The notes beneath the pieces were generated by a model, which did no database searches, was not told where the DNA came from, and worked only from the letters and a program-made list of their open reading frames with translations. From Actinomycetota bacterium (lineage in GTDB: Bacteria > Actinomycetota > Actinomycetes > Actinomycetales > Microbacteriaceae), in NCBI GenBank assembly GCA_027728145.1, contig JAQBZV010000038.1, forward strand, positions 1 to 8,236: 8,236 nucleotides of DNA. Reading direction: 5' to 3'. A program made the translations under genes and the position numbers. Shown one piece after another: positions 1 to 6,324 of this stretch. How positions within the stretch are numbered: position 1 is the stretch's first letter; each line of letters opens with the position of its first letter.

Positions 1-1
1 C

Positions 2-904
2 ATGCTGATGGGCGAGGACATCGCCCAGCTTGGTGGTGTTTTCCGTGTCACTGAGGGTCTCCAGGAGGAGTTCGGGCCGAACCGTGTTATCGACACTCCG
101 CTGGCGGAATCAGGAATTGTGGGAACCGCTATCGGGCTCGCCATGAGGGGTTATCGCCCGGTTTGTGAGATTCAGTTTGATGGTTTTGTGTATCCAGCTT
201 TCGACCAGATTGTGACGCAGCTGGCCAAGTTGACTGCCCGCCACGAGGGGACGCAGTCGTTCCCGGTGGTGATTCGTATTCCCTATGGCGGACACATCGG
301 GGCAGTGGAGCACCACCAGGAAAGTCCAGAAGCATATTTCGCGCACACTGCGGGCCTTCGGGTGGTCTCGCCCGCGACCCCCCACGATGCCTACTGGTTG
401 ATGCAGGACGCCATCGCGTCCAATGACCCGGTCATCTATCTCGAACCCAAAAGCCGTTACTGGCACAAGGGCCCAATTGACATGGCGAATGCGGGCGCTC
501 AGATGGCGCAGGCTCGCGTGGTGCGCCAGGGCACCGACGTCACGGTCATTGGCCACGGCGCCATGGTCAGCGTTATGCATCAGGCCGCCGAGATTGCGGC
601 AAGCGAAGGCGTGAGCCTGGAGCTGATTGACCTTCGCTCGCTCTCCCCCATCGACTACGACACAATTCTCGATTCGGTGCGTCGCACCGGGCGTGCTGTT
701 GTGGCGCAGGAAGCTCCCGGGAATGTGAGCGTGGGAAGCGAAATCGCGGCGACCCTGATGGAGAAGGCTTTCTATGTGATGGAAGCCCCGGTTTTGCGGG
801 TGAGTGGGTTCAATACGCCCTTCCCTCCCGCTCGCCTCGAAGCCCTGTATTTGCCCGACGCTGACCGCATACTTGACGCGGTGGATAGAAGCCTGGCTTA
901 CTGA
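2..904 (+). CDS. 2-oxoacid dehydrogenase E1 component, beta subunit (5' partial)
   Basis: This is the beta half of a thiamine-diphosphate E1 enzyme, which decarboxylates a 2-oxoacid and passes the acyl group to E2 in the cytoplasmic dehydrogenase complex. Visible family motifs, counted from the first Met in the window, are GEDIAQLGGVF (4-14), TPLAESG (32-38, where E36 is the family glutamate that activates the cofactor), YPAFDQI (64-70), the EHHQESPE stretch (103-110) and the C-terminal transketolase domain beginning near residue 170. Family members are about 325-340 residues and have some 20-25 residues before the GED motif, so the gene starts upstream of the window and the ATG at position 2 is an internal Met. 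It ends 23 nt before the E2 gene, so the two form an operon. A separate beta subunit fits a branched-chain (BkdB-like) or PdhB-like complex; substrate cannot be decided from sequence alone. Confidence 0.93.
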   Translation: MLMGEDIAQLGGVFRVTEGLQEEFGPNRVIDTPLAESGIVGTAIGLAMRGYRPVCEIQFDGFVYPAFDQIVTQLAKLTARHEGTQSFPVVIRIPYGGHIGAVEHHQESPEAYFAHTAGLRVVSPATPHDAYWLMQDAIASNDPVIYLEPKSRYWHKGPIDMANAGAQMAQARVVRQGTDVTVIGHGAMVSVMHQAAEIAASEGVSLELIDLRSLSPIDYDTILDSVRRTGRAVVAQEAPGNVSVGSEIAATLMEKAFYVMEAPVLRVSGFNTPFPPARLEALYLPDADRILDAVDRSLAY

Positions 905-927
905 TGACAAAGGCGTAAGGAGCAACT

Positions 928-2244
928 GTGTCGCAATTCACCTTTCCTTTGCCGGACGTGGGCGAGGGCTTGACCGAAGCCGAAATCGTGAGCTGGCGAG
1001 TCAAGCCGGGCGACGAGGTGAGAGTCAATCAGGTGGTGTGTGAGATTGAGACCGCTAAGTCTCTGGTCGAACTGCCCTCTCCCTTCCAGGGAGTGGTGAA
1101 AGAGCTCCTGGTTAACGAGGGTGACACCGTCTTGGTGGGAACTCCAATCATCAGCGTTGAGGGTGAGGGCGGCGACTCCGAACCCGATGCTGGCGTTACG
1201 GACGCGGTGGGCGATGTCGAGAGCAGCGTGACGCAGGAAGCTGCGGAACCGAAGAACTTGGTCGGCTATGGCACCGGCCCCACGACTCCCACCTCACGAC
1301 GCAAGCGGGCTCAGGCGCCAGCAGACGCTCCCGTTGTTACCCCGGCGCCCGTGGCAGGAACTGATCTTCCTCTGGCGGAGTCGATGCCGGTGATTGCGAA
1401 GCCCCCGATCCGCAAATTGGCGAAGGACTTGGGTGTCAGCCTGGATTCCGTCACCGGTAGCGGAATTGGTGGTGAAATTCTGCGCGACGACGTTATCCGT
1501 CACGCCGGCCAGGCCACAGTGTTCCGAAACCTCGCAACCCCGGAATGGCCCGAGAACCGCGAGGACCGAATCCCGGTGAAGGGTGTGCGCAAAGCTATCG
1601 CTCAAGCGATGGTGAAGAGCATGTTCACAGCCCCTCACGTCTCCGTGTTCGTGGATGTTGATGCCACCAGAACGATGGATTTTGTGAAGCGCTTGAAAGC
1701 GTCCCCCGATTTCGCCGGTATCAAGGTGTCTCCACTTCTGGTGATGGTCAAGGCCATGATTTGGGCGGTCCAACGAAACCCCACGGTCAACTCCACCTGG
1801 ACCGAAGAGGAAATCATCGTCCACCACTTCGTGAACATGGGTGTTGCCGCAGCAACTCCGCGGGGGTTGATTGTTCCCAACGTGAAGGAGGCGCAGTCTC
1901 TGAGCCTCCGTGACCTGGCCATGGCCCTGGAGAAATTAACGGTGACGGCCCGTGAGGGGAAGACAACTCCGGAGGAAATGTCGGGCGGAACCATCACCAT
2001 TACCAACCTCGGATCGTTCGGTGTTGACACCGGAACGCCGATTTTGAACCCGGGCGAGGTCACGATTGTGGCGCTCGGAACCATCAAGCCGAAGCCCTGG
2101 GTGGTCAACGGTGAAATACGCGCCCGCATGGTGACCACTGTTGCGGCGAGTTTCGACCATCGAGTCGTGGATGGCGATGTGGCGAGCAAATTTGTGGCCG
2201 ATGTGGCCGCAGTAATGGAGGAACCAGCTCTCCTGCTTGATTGA
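928..2244 (+). CDS. Dihydrolipoamide acyltransferase, E2 component of 2-oxoacid dehydrogenase
   Basis: This is the E2 core of the complex, which carries the acyl group on a lipoyl arm and transfers it to CoA. It has 438 residues in three domains. An N-terminal lipoyl domain (about 3-78) has the lipoylation lysine K44 in ETAKS. A Pro/Ala-rich linker (about 85-155) is followed by a peripheral subunit-binding domain (about 158-193, [12 protein letters not shown] and [13 protein letters not shown]). The catalytic domain (about 212-438) carries the HRVVDGD active site, with H411 and D415. The GTG start at 928 is chosen because AAGGAG (917-922) lies 5 nt before it and the protein then begins directly with the lipoyl-domain strand. 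A single lipoyl domain and the ETAKS site resemble actinobacterial branched-chain BkdC-type E2 proteins, but PDH-type use is not excluded. The E3 gene does not follow; a zinc operon does. Confidence 0.95.
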   Translation: MSQFTFPLPDVGEGLTEAEIVSWRVKPGDEVRVNQVVCEIETAKSLVELPSPFQGVVKELLVNEGDTVLVGTPIISVEGEGGDSEPDAGVTDAVGDVESSVTQEAAEPKNLVGYGTGPTTPTSRRKRAQAPADAPVVTPAPVAGTDLPLAESMPVIAKPPIRKLAKDLGVSLDSVTGSGIGGEILRDDVIRHAGQATVFRNLATPEWPENREDRIPVKGVRKAIAQAMVKSMFTAPHVSVFVDVDATRTMDFVKRLKASPDFAGIKVSPLLVMVKAMIWAVQRNPTVNSTWTEEEIIVHHFVNMGVAAATPRGLIVPNVKEAQSLSLRDLAMALEKLTVTAREGKTTPEEMSGGTITITNLGSFGVDTGTPILNPGEVTIVALGTIKPKPWVVNGEIRARMVTTVAASFDHRVVDGDVASKFVADVAAVMEEPALLLD

Positions 2245-2246
2245 TT

Positions 2247-2276
2247 TTGACAATCATTCTCATTAAGGGTTATTCT
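2247..2276 (+). promoter_or_regulatory. Promoter of the znuABC-zur operon
   Basis: A perfect consensus -35 box TTGACA (2247-2252) is separated by 18 bp from a -10 box TATTCT (2271-2276), which matches TATAAT at 4 of 6 positions. Transcription should start near 2283-2284. That is past the GTG at 2278 and at or next to the ATG at 2284, so the transcript may be leaderless. The Zur box covers the -35 element. Confidence 0.7.
2248..2262 (+). promoter_or_regulatory. Zur operator (zinc uptake repressor box)
   Basis: The 15-mer TGACAATCATTCTCA is a dyad that matches the Fur/Zur pattern TGANAATNATTNTCA at every fixed position. Its two arms differ only at the fourth base from each end. It starts 4 nt after the E2 stop codon and overlaps the -35 element TTGACA (2247-2252), so bound Zur would block RNA polymerase. 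It lies directly upstream of a zinc ABC transporter whose last gene is a Fur-family regulator, which makes Zur the obvious ligand and implies autoregulation. Another Fur-family protein could in principle bind, but the gene context argues for zinc. Confidence 0.85.
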
Positions 2277-2277
2277 C

Positions 2278-3369
2278 GTGCCCATGAGAACTTCACTTCT
2301 AACAGCGGGTGCAGCGGCCACCGTCCTTGTCCTCGCATCGTGCTCTTCTGGCACCCCGGATGTGACCGCAGACGCGTCCGCAGAGACTTCTCCTACCACC
2401 GCAGAAACGCAGGGCGCTCCCTCCGTGGTGGTCACGACGACGGTGCTCGGCAGTGTTGTCGGAGAGATTCTCACCTGTGCTCTGGGGGATGACTCGTCGA
2501 TGACGGTCCTCATGCCTCTGGGTGCCGATCCTCACGACTTCCAGGCATCATCCGCCCAGGTGGCACTCATGGCCGGGGCAGATCTCGTGGTGGTCAACGG
2601 CTTGGGCCTCGAGGAGGGCGTGCTGGATGCCGTCGAAAATGTTGAGGCAGATGGTGTTTCTGTGCTCGAAATCGCAGCCCTTGTCGACCCCCTGCCCTTT
2701 GGAGAGGGACACTCTGAGGACAAAGCTGACGACGAGTCTCATGATGACCACGGGCACGAGGATGACTACTCCGACGAAGAAGAGCACTCTGAGGAAGAGG
2801 ACCACTCCGACGAAGAGTCCCACGACGATCACGGGCACGGGGAATTTGACCCTCACTTCTGGTTCGACATGGACCGCATGGCATTGGCAGCAGAGCTAAT
2901 TGGTGCAGAGCTTGCGGTGAGGGGTGACGAGAGCTTTGCTTCCTGCGGAGAGAGCGTTGCCGCAGAAATTCGTGCCACTGAAGTAGTAGTCGCAGACACT
3001 CTGTCGAGCGTCCTGGACGCCAACCGAGTGCTGGTGACCGATCACGATGCACTGGGGTATCTGGCGGAGCGTTATGACTATGACGTCGTCGGCGTTGTCA
3101 TCCCCGGCGGATCAACACTGGGTGATGCCAATTCGAGTGACCTCGCTGATCTGGTTGCGACCATCCAAGAGGAAGGAGTGCGAGCCATTTTTGGAAACAC
3201 TGCTGGTTCACCTGCCCTCCTCGATACTCTCGCTGACGAGGTGGGAGGAAGAGTCCAGGTTGTGGAGCTGTTTGTGGGGAGCTTGGGCGGTCCCGGGTCG
3301 GGCGCTGAGAGCTTCATCGAGATGATGACGACCAACGCAACACGGATAGCTTCGGCGCTGGCAGACTGA
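2278..3369 (+). CDS. znuA: Zinc ABC transporter substrate-binding lipoprotein (ZnuA/TroA family)
   Basis: This is the extracytoplasmic receptor that captures zinc for the ZnuBC importer. Numbered from GTG 2278, residues 1-22 form a lipoprotein signal with lipobox LASC (C22). The metal-ligand histidines of the family are H86 (GADPHDF), H193 (DPHFWFD) and H256 (TDHDALGYLAERY). The fourth ligand is probably an acidic residue near the GSGAES segment (341-345), but I cannot fix it. Between the first two ligands lies a charged loop (145-187) with 9 His and 23 Asp/Glu out of 43 residues, which points to zinc rather than manganese. Two starts compete. GTG 2278 has AAGGG (2265-2269) 8 nt upstream. ATG 2284 fits a leaderless transcript from the mapped -10 box and gives a shorter signal beginning MRTSLL. 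The mature protein is the same either way. Two cysteines (C67, C223) could form a disulfide. Confidence 0.93.
   Translation: MPMRTSLLTAGAAATVLVLASCSSGTPDVTADASAETSPTTAETQGAPSVVVTTTVLGSVVGEILTCALGDDSSMTVLMPLGADPHDFQASSAQVALMAGADLVVVNGLGLEEGVLDAVENVEADGVSVLEIAALVDPLPFGEGHSEDKADDESHDDHGHEDDYSDEEEHSEEEDHSDEESHDDHGHGEFDPHFWFDMDRMALAAELIGAELAVRGDESFASCGESVAAEIRATEVVVADTLSSVLDANRVLVTDHDALGYLAERYDYDVVGVVIPGGSTLGDANSSDLADLVATIQEEGVRAIFGNTAGSPALLDTLADEVGGRVQVVELFVGSLGGPGSGAESFIEMMTTNATRIASALAD
2710..2838 (+). repeat. His/acidic zinc loop of ZnuA with an internal heptad duplication
   Basis: These codons specify residues 145-187 of ZnuA. The seven-residue unit SHDDHGH occurs twice, at 154-160 (bases 2737-2757) and 181-187 (bases 2818-2838), and is preceded by DDE or DEE. 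Between them are loosely repeated acidic units each ending in a His. The two copies differ at three synonymous third positions, so the duplication is not recent or has been kept by selection on the protein. Such loops in ZnuA proteins are known as low-affinity zinc collectors. Confidence 0.75.
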
Positions 3370-3374
3370 GCATC

Positions 3375-4211
3375 GTGGAGTGGTGGTTAGCGCCTTTTGA
3401 GCTTGGTTTTCAACAGCGTGCGCTGATCGGTGGGATGCTTGCCGCTCTGATGGCCTCGACTGTGGGGACGTGGTTAGTACTGCGGGGGATGAGCTTCTTC
3501 GGGGACGCCTTCGTCCACGGTGTCATCCCTGGGGTCGCAGCCGCGGTCGTCCTCGACATCAACCCACTCCTGGGAGCTGCCGTGGCGGCAGCCATCATGG
3601 TTTTTGCCATTGAGTTGGTGCAGCGCAAGACCGTGCTCGGCGAGGACACCTCCATTGGACTGTTGTTTGTTGGAATGCTGGCACTAGGTGTCGTGATCAT
3701 TTCCCGCCTGGATTCGTATTCTGGAAGCCTCACCAGCATCCTTTTTGGTGACGCCCTCGGGGTTACCTGGGATGACATCGCCGGACAACTGGTGGTGTTG
3801 GCGATTGTGGTGATTGTGTCTGCGGTGCTCTACCGGCCGCTCATTGCCCTCAGCCTGTCTCGGGACAAAGCCGAGCTCTTGGGGATGCGACCCGGCCTCG
3901 CCCACGCGGCCCTGTTGATTCTCATTGCGCTTGCGGTTATCGGCAGTTACCAATCCGTGGGAACCCTGTTGGTATTTGGCTTGCTTGTGGGGCCTCCCGC
4001 GACCGCAAGCCTTCTCTCGCGGACAATTTCTCGCATGATGTTGATCGCCGCTCTCATCGGAGTGGTGTCGGTCTGGCTCGGTCTCACCATCAGTTACTAC
4101 TGGGGAACAGCCGCGTCTGCGACGATGGCGCTTGTCCCGATTGTCTTGTTCTTTGCGGTCCTGACCGCGAAGAACTTAGTCGAATCAGCGAGAGCTCGGG
4201 TGAGCGCATGA
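3375..4211 (+). CDS. znuB: Zinc ABC transporter permease (ABC-3 family)
   Basis: This is the membrane channel subunit of the zinc importer. The 278 residues are strongly hydrophobic, with about eight predicted transmembrane stretches (roughly 16-36, 50-60, 64-82, 94-111, 132-153, 176-196, 198-212, 220-240 and 247-265; the boundaries and exact number are approximate). The family motif EDTSIGLLFVG (90-100) is present, and SLSRDKAELLGMRPG (160-174) is the cytoplasmic segment that normally contacts the ATPase. The start is GTG 3375, 5 nt after the znuA stop, with no clear Shine-Dalgarno sequence, so translation is probably coupled to znuA. The stop overlaps the znuC start by 4 nt (ATGA). Manganese permeases belong to the same family, but the His-rich receptor, the Zur box and the Zur gene favour zinc. 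Confidence 0.93.
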   Translation: MEWWLAPFELGFQQRALIGGMLAALMASTVGTWLVLRGMSFFGDAFVHGVIPGVAAAVVLDINPLLGAAVAAAIMVFAIELVQRKTVLGEDTSIGLLFVGMLALGVVIISRLDSYSGSLTSILFGDALGVTWDDIAGQLVVLAIVVIVSAVLYRPLIALSLSRDKAELLGMRPGLAHAALLILIALAVIGSYQSVGTLLVFGLLVGPPATASLLSRTISRMMLIAALIGVVSVWLGLTISYYWGTAASATMALVPIVLFFAVLTAKNLVESARARVSA

Positions 4212-4996
4212 GCGCCGTCATTTCGGGACGAGATGTCGTCGTGTTTCGCGACGGGCAGGTGGCGCTGGCTTCGTCCACCTTCACGGTCCCAGAGGCTGCC
4301 ATCACCGCGGTAATCGGGCCCAATGGCAGCGGGAAGTCAACTCTCCTGCACGCTGCGACTGGTTTGTTGCCTGTAGAGGCGGGCACCCTTGAGGTGTTGG
4401 GGAAGACCCCCGTTGAGGGGCGAAACGACATTGCCTACGTCGTGCAGCACATGAACGTGAACCCTGGGATCCCGATGACAGTGCGGGAAGTGGTCTCTAT
4501 GGGTCGCTACCCCACGGTGGGTTTGCTCAGGCCGCTCTCTGCGGCGGACAAAGCACTCGCCAATGACGCTATGGCTCTGCTGCGCATTGAGGACCTCGCG
4601 GATAGGCAAGTGGCCAAACTCTCGGGAGGGCAACGGCAACGAGTGTTCGTGGCCCAAGCGCTTGCGCAGGACCACACAATTTTGTTCATGGACGAGCCCC
4701 TGACGGGGCTCGACATTCAGTCAGCGCAGACCATCGATGACATCATGCACGAGGAGCCCGCCCGAGGATGCTCTGTGGTGTTCACCACCCATGACCTCGA
4801 GGAGGCTAGAGCAGCGGACCACGTCATTTTGGTGAGTGGCTATGTGGTTGCAGAGGGCGCACCCGAGGATGTCTTGACCCCAGAAAACCTGGCCAGGGCA
4901 TATGGTTTGGGTCTCCTGCATCCGGAGAACACAGCTGGGCTTGGGATAATCGATGACGCCCACGACCCTCACCACACCCACGATCACGAGAAGTAG
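4208..4996 (+). CDS. znuC: Zinc ABC transporter ATP-binding protein with His-rich C-terminal tail
   Basis: This is the cytoplasmic ATPase that powers zinc import through ZnuB. All ABC motifs are present: Walker A GPNGSGKST (37-45), Q-loop Q80, signature LSGGQ (138-142), Walker B ILFMDEP (158-164, catalytic E163), D-loop GLD (167-169) and switch H195. The start ATG 4208 overlaps the znuB stop, which implies coupled translation and equal subunit supply. The last 14 residues (249-262) read DDAHDPHHTHDHEK, with five histidines interspersed with acids. The ATPase fold does not need this tail, and it could bind zinc on the cytoplasmic side; that role is inference. The zur start follows 2 nt after the stop. 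Confidence 0.95.
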   Translation: MSAVISGRDVVVFRDGQVALASSTFTVPEAAITAVIGPNGSGKSTLLHAATGLLPVEAGTLEVLGKTPVEGRNDIAYVVQHMNVNPGIPMTVREVVSMGRYPTVGLLRPLSAADKALANDAMALLRIEDLADRQVAKLSGGQRQRVFVAQALAQDHTILFMDEPLTGLDIQSAQTIDDIMHEEPARGCSVVFTTHDLEEARAADHVILVSGYVVAEGAPEDVLTPENLARAYGLGLLHPENTAGLGIIDDAHDPHHTHDHEK

Positions 4997-4998
4997 CC

Positions 4999-5394
4999 AT
5001 GAAACGCAACACGAAGCAGCGCGAAGAAGTCTGGCAGGTCCTTGAGTCGACGCCGGAGTTTGTGAGCGCTCAAGAGTTGCATCAGAAGTTACGCAGCAGT
5101 GGGTCGACCATTGGGTTGGCCACCGTCTATCGGACACTGAACGCTCTTGCCGAGGAGGGAAGCGCTGACGCTCTCAGTATCGAGGGCGAAAACCTTTACC
5201 GCGCGTGCTCGCCGGGACACCATCACCACCTCATCTGCCGGGGATGTGGGTCGACCACAGAGATTGAGGCCGGAGAAGTGGAAGCCTGGGCCAAGTCCAT
5301 TGCTGCCGAACACGGCTATGGGGATCCCCAGCACATCGTGGACATCTTTGGAACCTGCCAAAGCTGCCAATCAGGGGTTGCTCCCAGCCCGTAG
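4999..5394 (+). CDS. zur: Zinc uptake regulator, Fur family
   Basis: This is a 131-residue DNA-binding repressor of the Fur superfamily. The winged-helix part spans about 1-60 (RNTKQREEVWQVL, then SAQELHQKL, then the recognition segment TIGLATVYRTLNAL at 37-50). The dimerisation and metal part follows, with the family hallmark GHHHHLICRGCG (73-84). Structural zinc is expected at C80/C83 and C120/C123 (CQSC near the C-terminus). The calls Fur, Zur, Mur and PerR share this fold. Zur is chosen because the gene is the last member of the znuABC operon and a Zur box sits upstream of that operon. It starts at ATG 4999, 2 nt after znuC. The arrangement implies negative autoregulation: zinc-loaded Zur represses the operon that makes both transporter and Zur. 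Confidence 0.92.
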   Translation: MKRNTKQREEVWQVLESTPEFVSAQELHQKLRSSGSTIGLATVYRTLNALAEEGSADALSIEGENLYRACSPGHHHHLICRGCGSTTEIEAGEVEAWAKSIAAEHGYGDPQHIVDIFGTCQSCQSGVAPSP

Positions 5395-5406
5395 AGCGCG
5401 TACAGT
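5378..5406 (+). promoter_or_regulatory. Probable promoter of the rpmB-rpmG-rpsN operon
   Basis: TTGCTC (5378-5383) and TACAGT (5401-5406) are spaced by 17 bp, a good actinobacterial sigma-A arrangement (3/6 and 4/6 matches). The -35 lies inside the last codons of zur. Transcription from about 5413 would give a leader of roughly 130 nt before rpmB. A second, weaker candidate is TACGGT (5518-5523), with TGACCT (5494-5499) 18 bp upstream, which would give a leader of only about 13 nt. No Zur-type dyad is found between 5395 and 5542. Confidence 0.5.
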
Positions 5407-5502
5407 AGGGCTTTGGTTCAGCCACGTAGTGCTGAGTCTTGTGCGCACAGAAGCCCCTCTTCGGAGAAAAGCCTCTGATTGCGTGCCGACAAGTGACCTT
5501 GG

Positions 5503-5520
5503 GTAGGGCAGTAGTCCTAC
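5503..5520 (+). other. Small inverted repeat in the rpmB leader
   Basis: GTAGG (5503-5507) and CCTAC (5516-5520) form a 5-bp perfect stem with an 8-nt loop, just upstream of the rpmB Shine-Dalgarno sequence AGGAGG (5533-5538). It could be a weak leader structure for ribosomal-protein control or simply chance; the short stem supports only a tentative call. Confidence 0.25.
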
Positions 5521-5542
5521 GGTAGTGATAACAGGAGGAAAC

Positions 5543-5779
5543 ATGGCAGCAGTCTGCCAAGTGACCGGAGCCATCCCTGGTTTTGGACACAACATTTCAC
5601 ACTCGCACCGCCGCACGAAGCGTCGGTTCGATCCCAACATCCAAAAGAAGACGTACTTCGTTCCTTCTTTGAAGCGCAAAGTGACGTTGACGCTCTCCGT
5701 CAAGGGAATCAAGACCATTGATGCCCGCGGCATCGAGTCTGTCGTCGCCGAGCTTCTCGCCCGTGGGGAGAAAATCTAA
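5543..5779 (+). CDS. rpmB: 50S ribosomal protein L28, zinc-independent (C-) type
   Basis: This 78-residue protein of the large ribosomal subunit carries the typical L28 opening [16 protein letters not shown] and the basic [11 protein letters not shown] segment (19-29), then the [14 protein letters not shown] helix region near the C-terminus. The zinc-binding form needs cysteine pairs. Here only C5 remains: its partner position is T8 and there are no further cysteines, so it cannot hold a four-cysteine zinc site. A strong AGGAGG (5533-5538) precedes the ATG. The stop codon overlaps the rpmG start (TAATG), so the two are co-translated. It strongly resembles the L28 I recall from Microbacteriaceae and the mycobacterial Zur-regulated RpmB2. 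Confidence 0.96.
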   Translation: MAAVCQVTGAIPGFGHNISHSHRRTKRRFDPNIQKKTYFVPSLKRKVTLTLSVKGIKTIDARGIESVVAELLARGEKI

Positions 5780-5946
5780 TGGCTAAAGCACAAGACGTTC
5801 GCCCCATCATCAAGCTTCGTTCCACCGCTGGCACGGGCTACACCTACGTCACCCGTAAGAACCGTCGTAACGATCCTGACCGCCTGGTCTTGAAGAAGTA
5901 CGACCCCGTAGTGCGCAAGCACGTTGAATTCCGCGAGGAGCGATAA
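5779..5946 (+). CDS. rpmG: 50S ribosomal protein L33, zinc-independent (C-) type
   Basis: This 55-residue large-subunit protein reads [20 protein letters not shown] at the N-terminus and ends KHVEFREER, with the L33 core [23 protein letters not shown] (written here as residues 21-43; key residues T22, R26, K27, N28). It contains no cysteine, so the zinc knuckle of the C+ form is absent. The ATG overlaps the rpmB stop and has GGGGAG (5765-5770) 8 nt upstream. The gene is short and easy to miss in automatic calling, but the reading frame is uninterrupted and sits exactly between rpmB and rpsN as expected. Confidence 0.96.
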   Translation: MAKAQDVRPIIKLRSTAGTGYTYVTRKNRRNDPDRLVLKKYDPVVRKHVEFREER

Positions 5947-5948
5947 GC

Positions 5949-6254
5949 ATGGCTAAGAAAAGCAAGATTGCGCGCAACGAACAGCGCAAGGTGATTGTTG
6001 AGCGTTACGCCGAGAAGCGTCTCGAGCTCAAGAAGGCACTGGTTGACCCCAACGGCACCGACGAGTCGCGCGAAGCAGCTCGTCTGGGACTGCAGAAGCT
6101 TCCTCGCAACGCGTCGCCCGTTCGCGTTCGCGGACGTGACGCCATTGATGGACGCCCTCGTGGTTTCCTGAGCAAATATGGCGTTTCCCGTGTCAGATTC
6201 CGCGAAATGGCACACCGGGGCGAATTGCCGGGCATTACGAAGTCCAGCTGGTAA
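5949..6254 (+). CDS. rpsN: 30S ribosomal protein S14, long zinc-independent (C-) type
   Basis: This small-subunit head protein has 101 residues, the length of the long S14 class; the zinc form is about 61 residues. The conserved C-terminal half [20 protein letters not shown] (67-86) and the ending [11 protein letters not shown] (91-101) are clear. The four cysteine positions of the zinc form are replaced and the protein has no cysteine at all. GAGGAG (5935-5940), inside the rpmG end, lies 8 nt before the ATG, and the gap to the rpmG stop is 2 nt. It is co-transcribed with rpmB and rpmG and followed, after a hairpin, by an HU gene. Confidence 0.97.
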   Translation: MAKKSKIARNEQRKVIVERYAEKRLELKKALVDPNGTDESREAARLGLQKLPRNASPVRVRGRDAIDGRPRGFLSKYGVSRVRFREMAHRGELPGITKSSW

Positions 6255-6264
6255 CTTTTTTGGT

Positions 6265-6291
6265 GGCTCGGGAGTGATTCTGGGCCGAGCC
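6265..6291 (+). other. Intergenic hairpin between rpsN and the HU gene
   Basis: GGCTCGG (6265-6271) and CCGAGCC (6285-6291) form a perfect 7-bp GC-rich stem with a 13-nt loop. It is not followed by a T-run on the + strand, so it is not a classical terminator. It may be a partial attenuator, a processing site or a 3'-end stabiliser that sets different mRNA levels for the ribosomal genes and HU. Confidence 0.45.
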
Positions 6292-6324
6292 GAAATACCT
6301 ACCAAGTCCGAGGAGGACATTGTT

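Noticed and set aside
110..925. 271-codon open frame on the - strand
   Set aside because: It is antisense to almost the whole E1 beta gene; its composition (His, Arg and Gly rich) is that of a shadow frame.
1635..2513. 292-codon open frame on the - strand
   Set aside because: It is antisense to the E2 catalytic domain and znuA, reads across the Zur box and promoter, and encodes a low-complexity Thr/Ser/Val-rich product with no family features.
5216..5235. His cluster in Zur as a special zinc-binding insertion
   Set aside because: The GHHHHLICRGCG stretch is the ordinary Fur-family hallmark, not an added segment.
5523..5545. GTGATAAC motif before rpmB as a Zur half-site
   Set aside because: Only one arm resembles the box; the other half is missing and the spot overlaps the ribosome site.
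6255..6260. T-run after rpsN as a terminator tail
   Set aside because: The run comes before, not after, the hairpin at 6265-6291, and no stem is seen upstream of it in the rpsN end.
6178..6324. N-terminal extension of the HU gene to an upstream ATG
   Set aside because: It would overlap rpsN, adds sequence unlike any HU protein, and ignores the strong AGGAGG placed 8 nt before ATG 6325.
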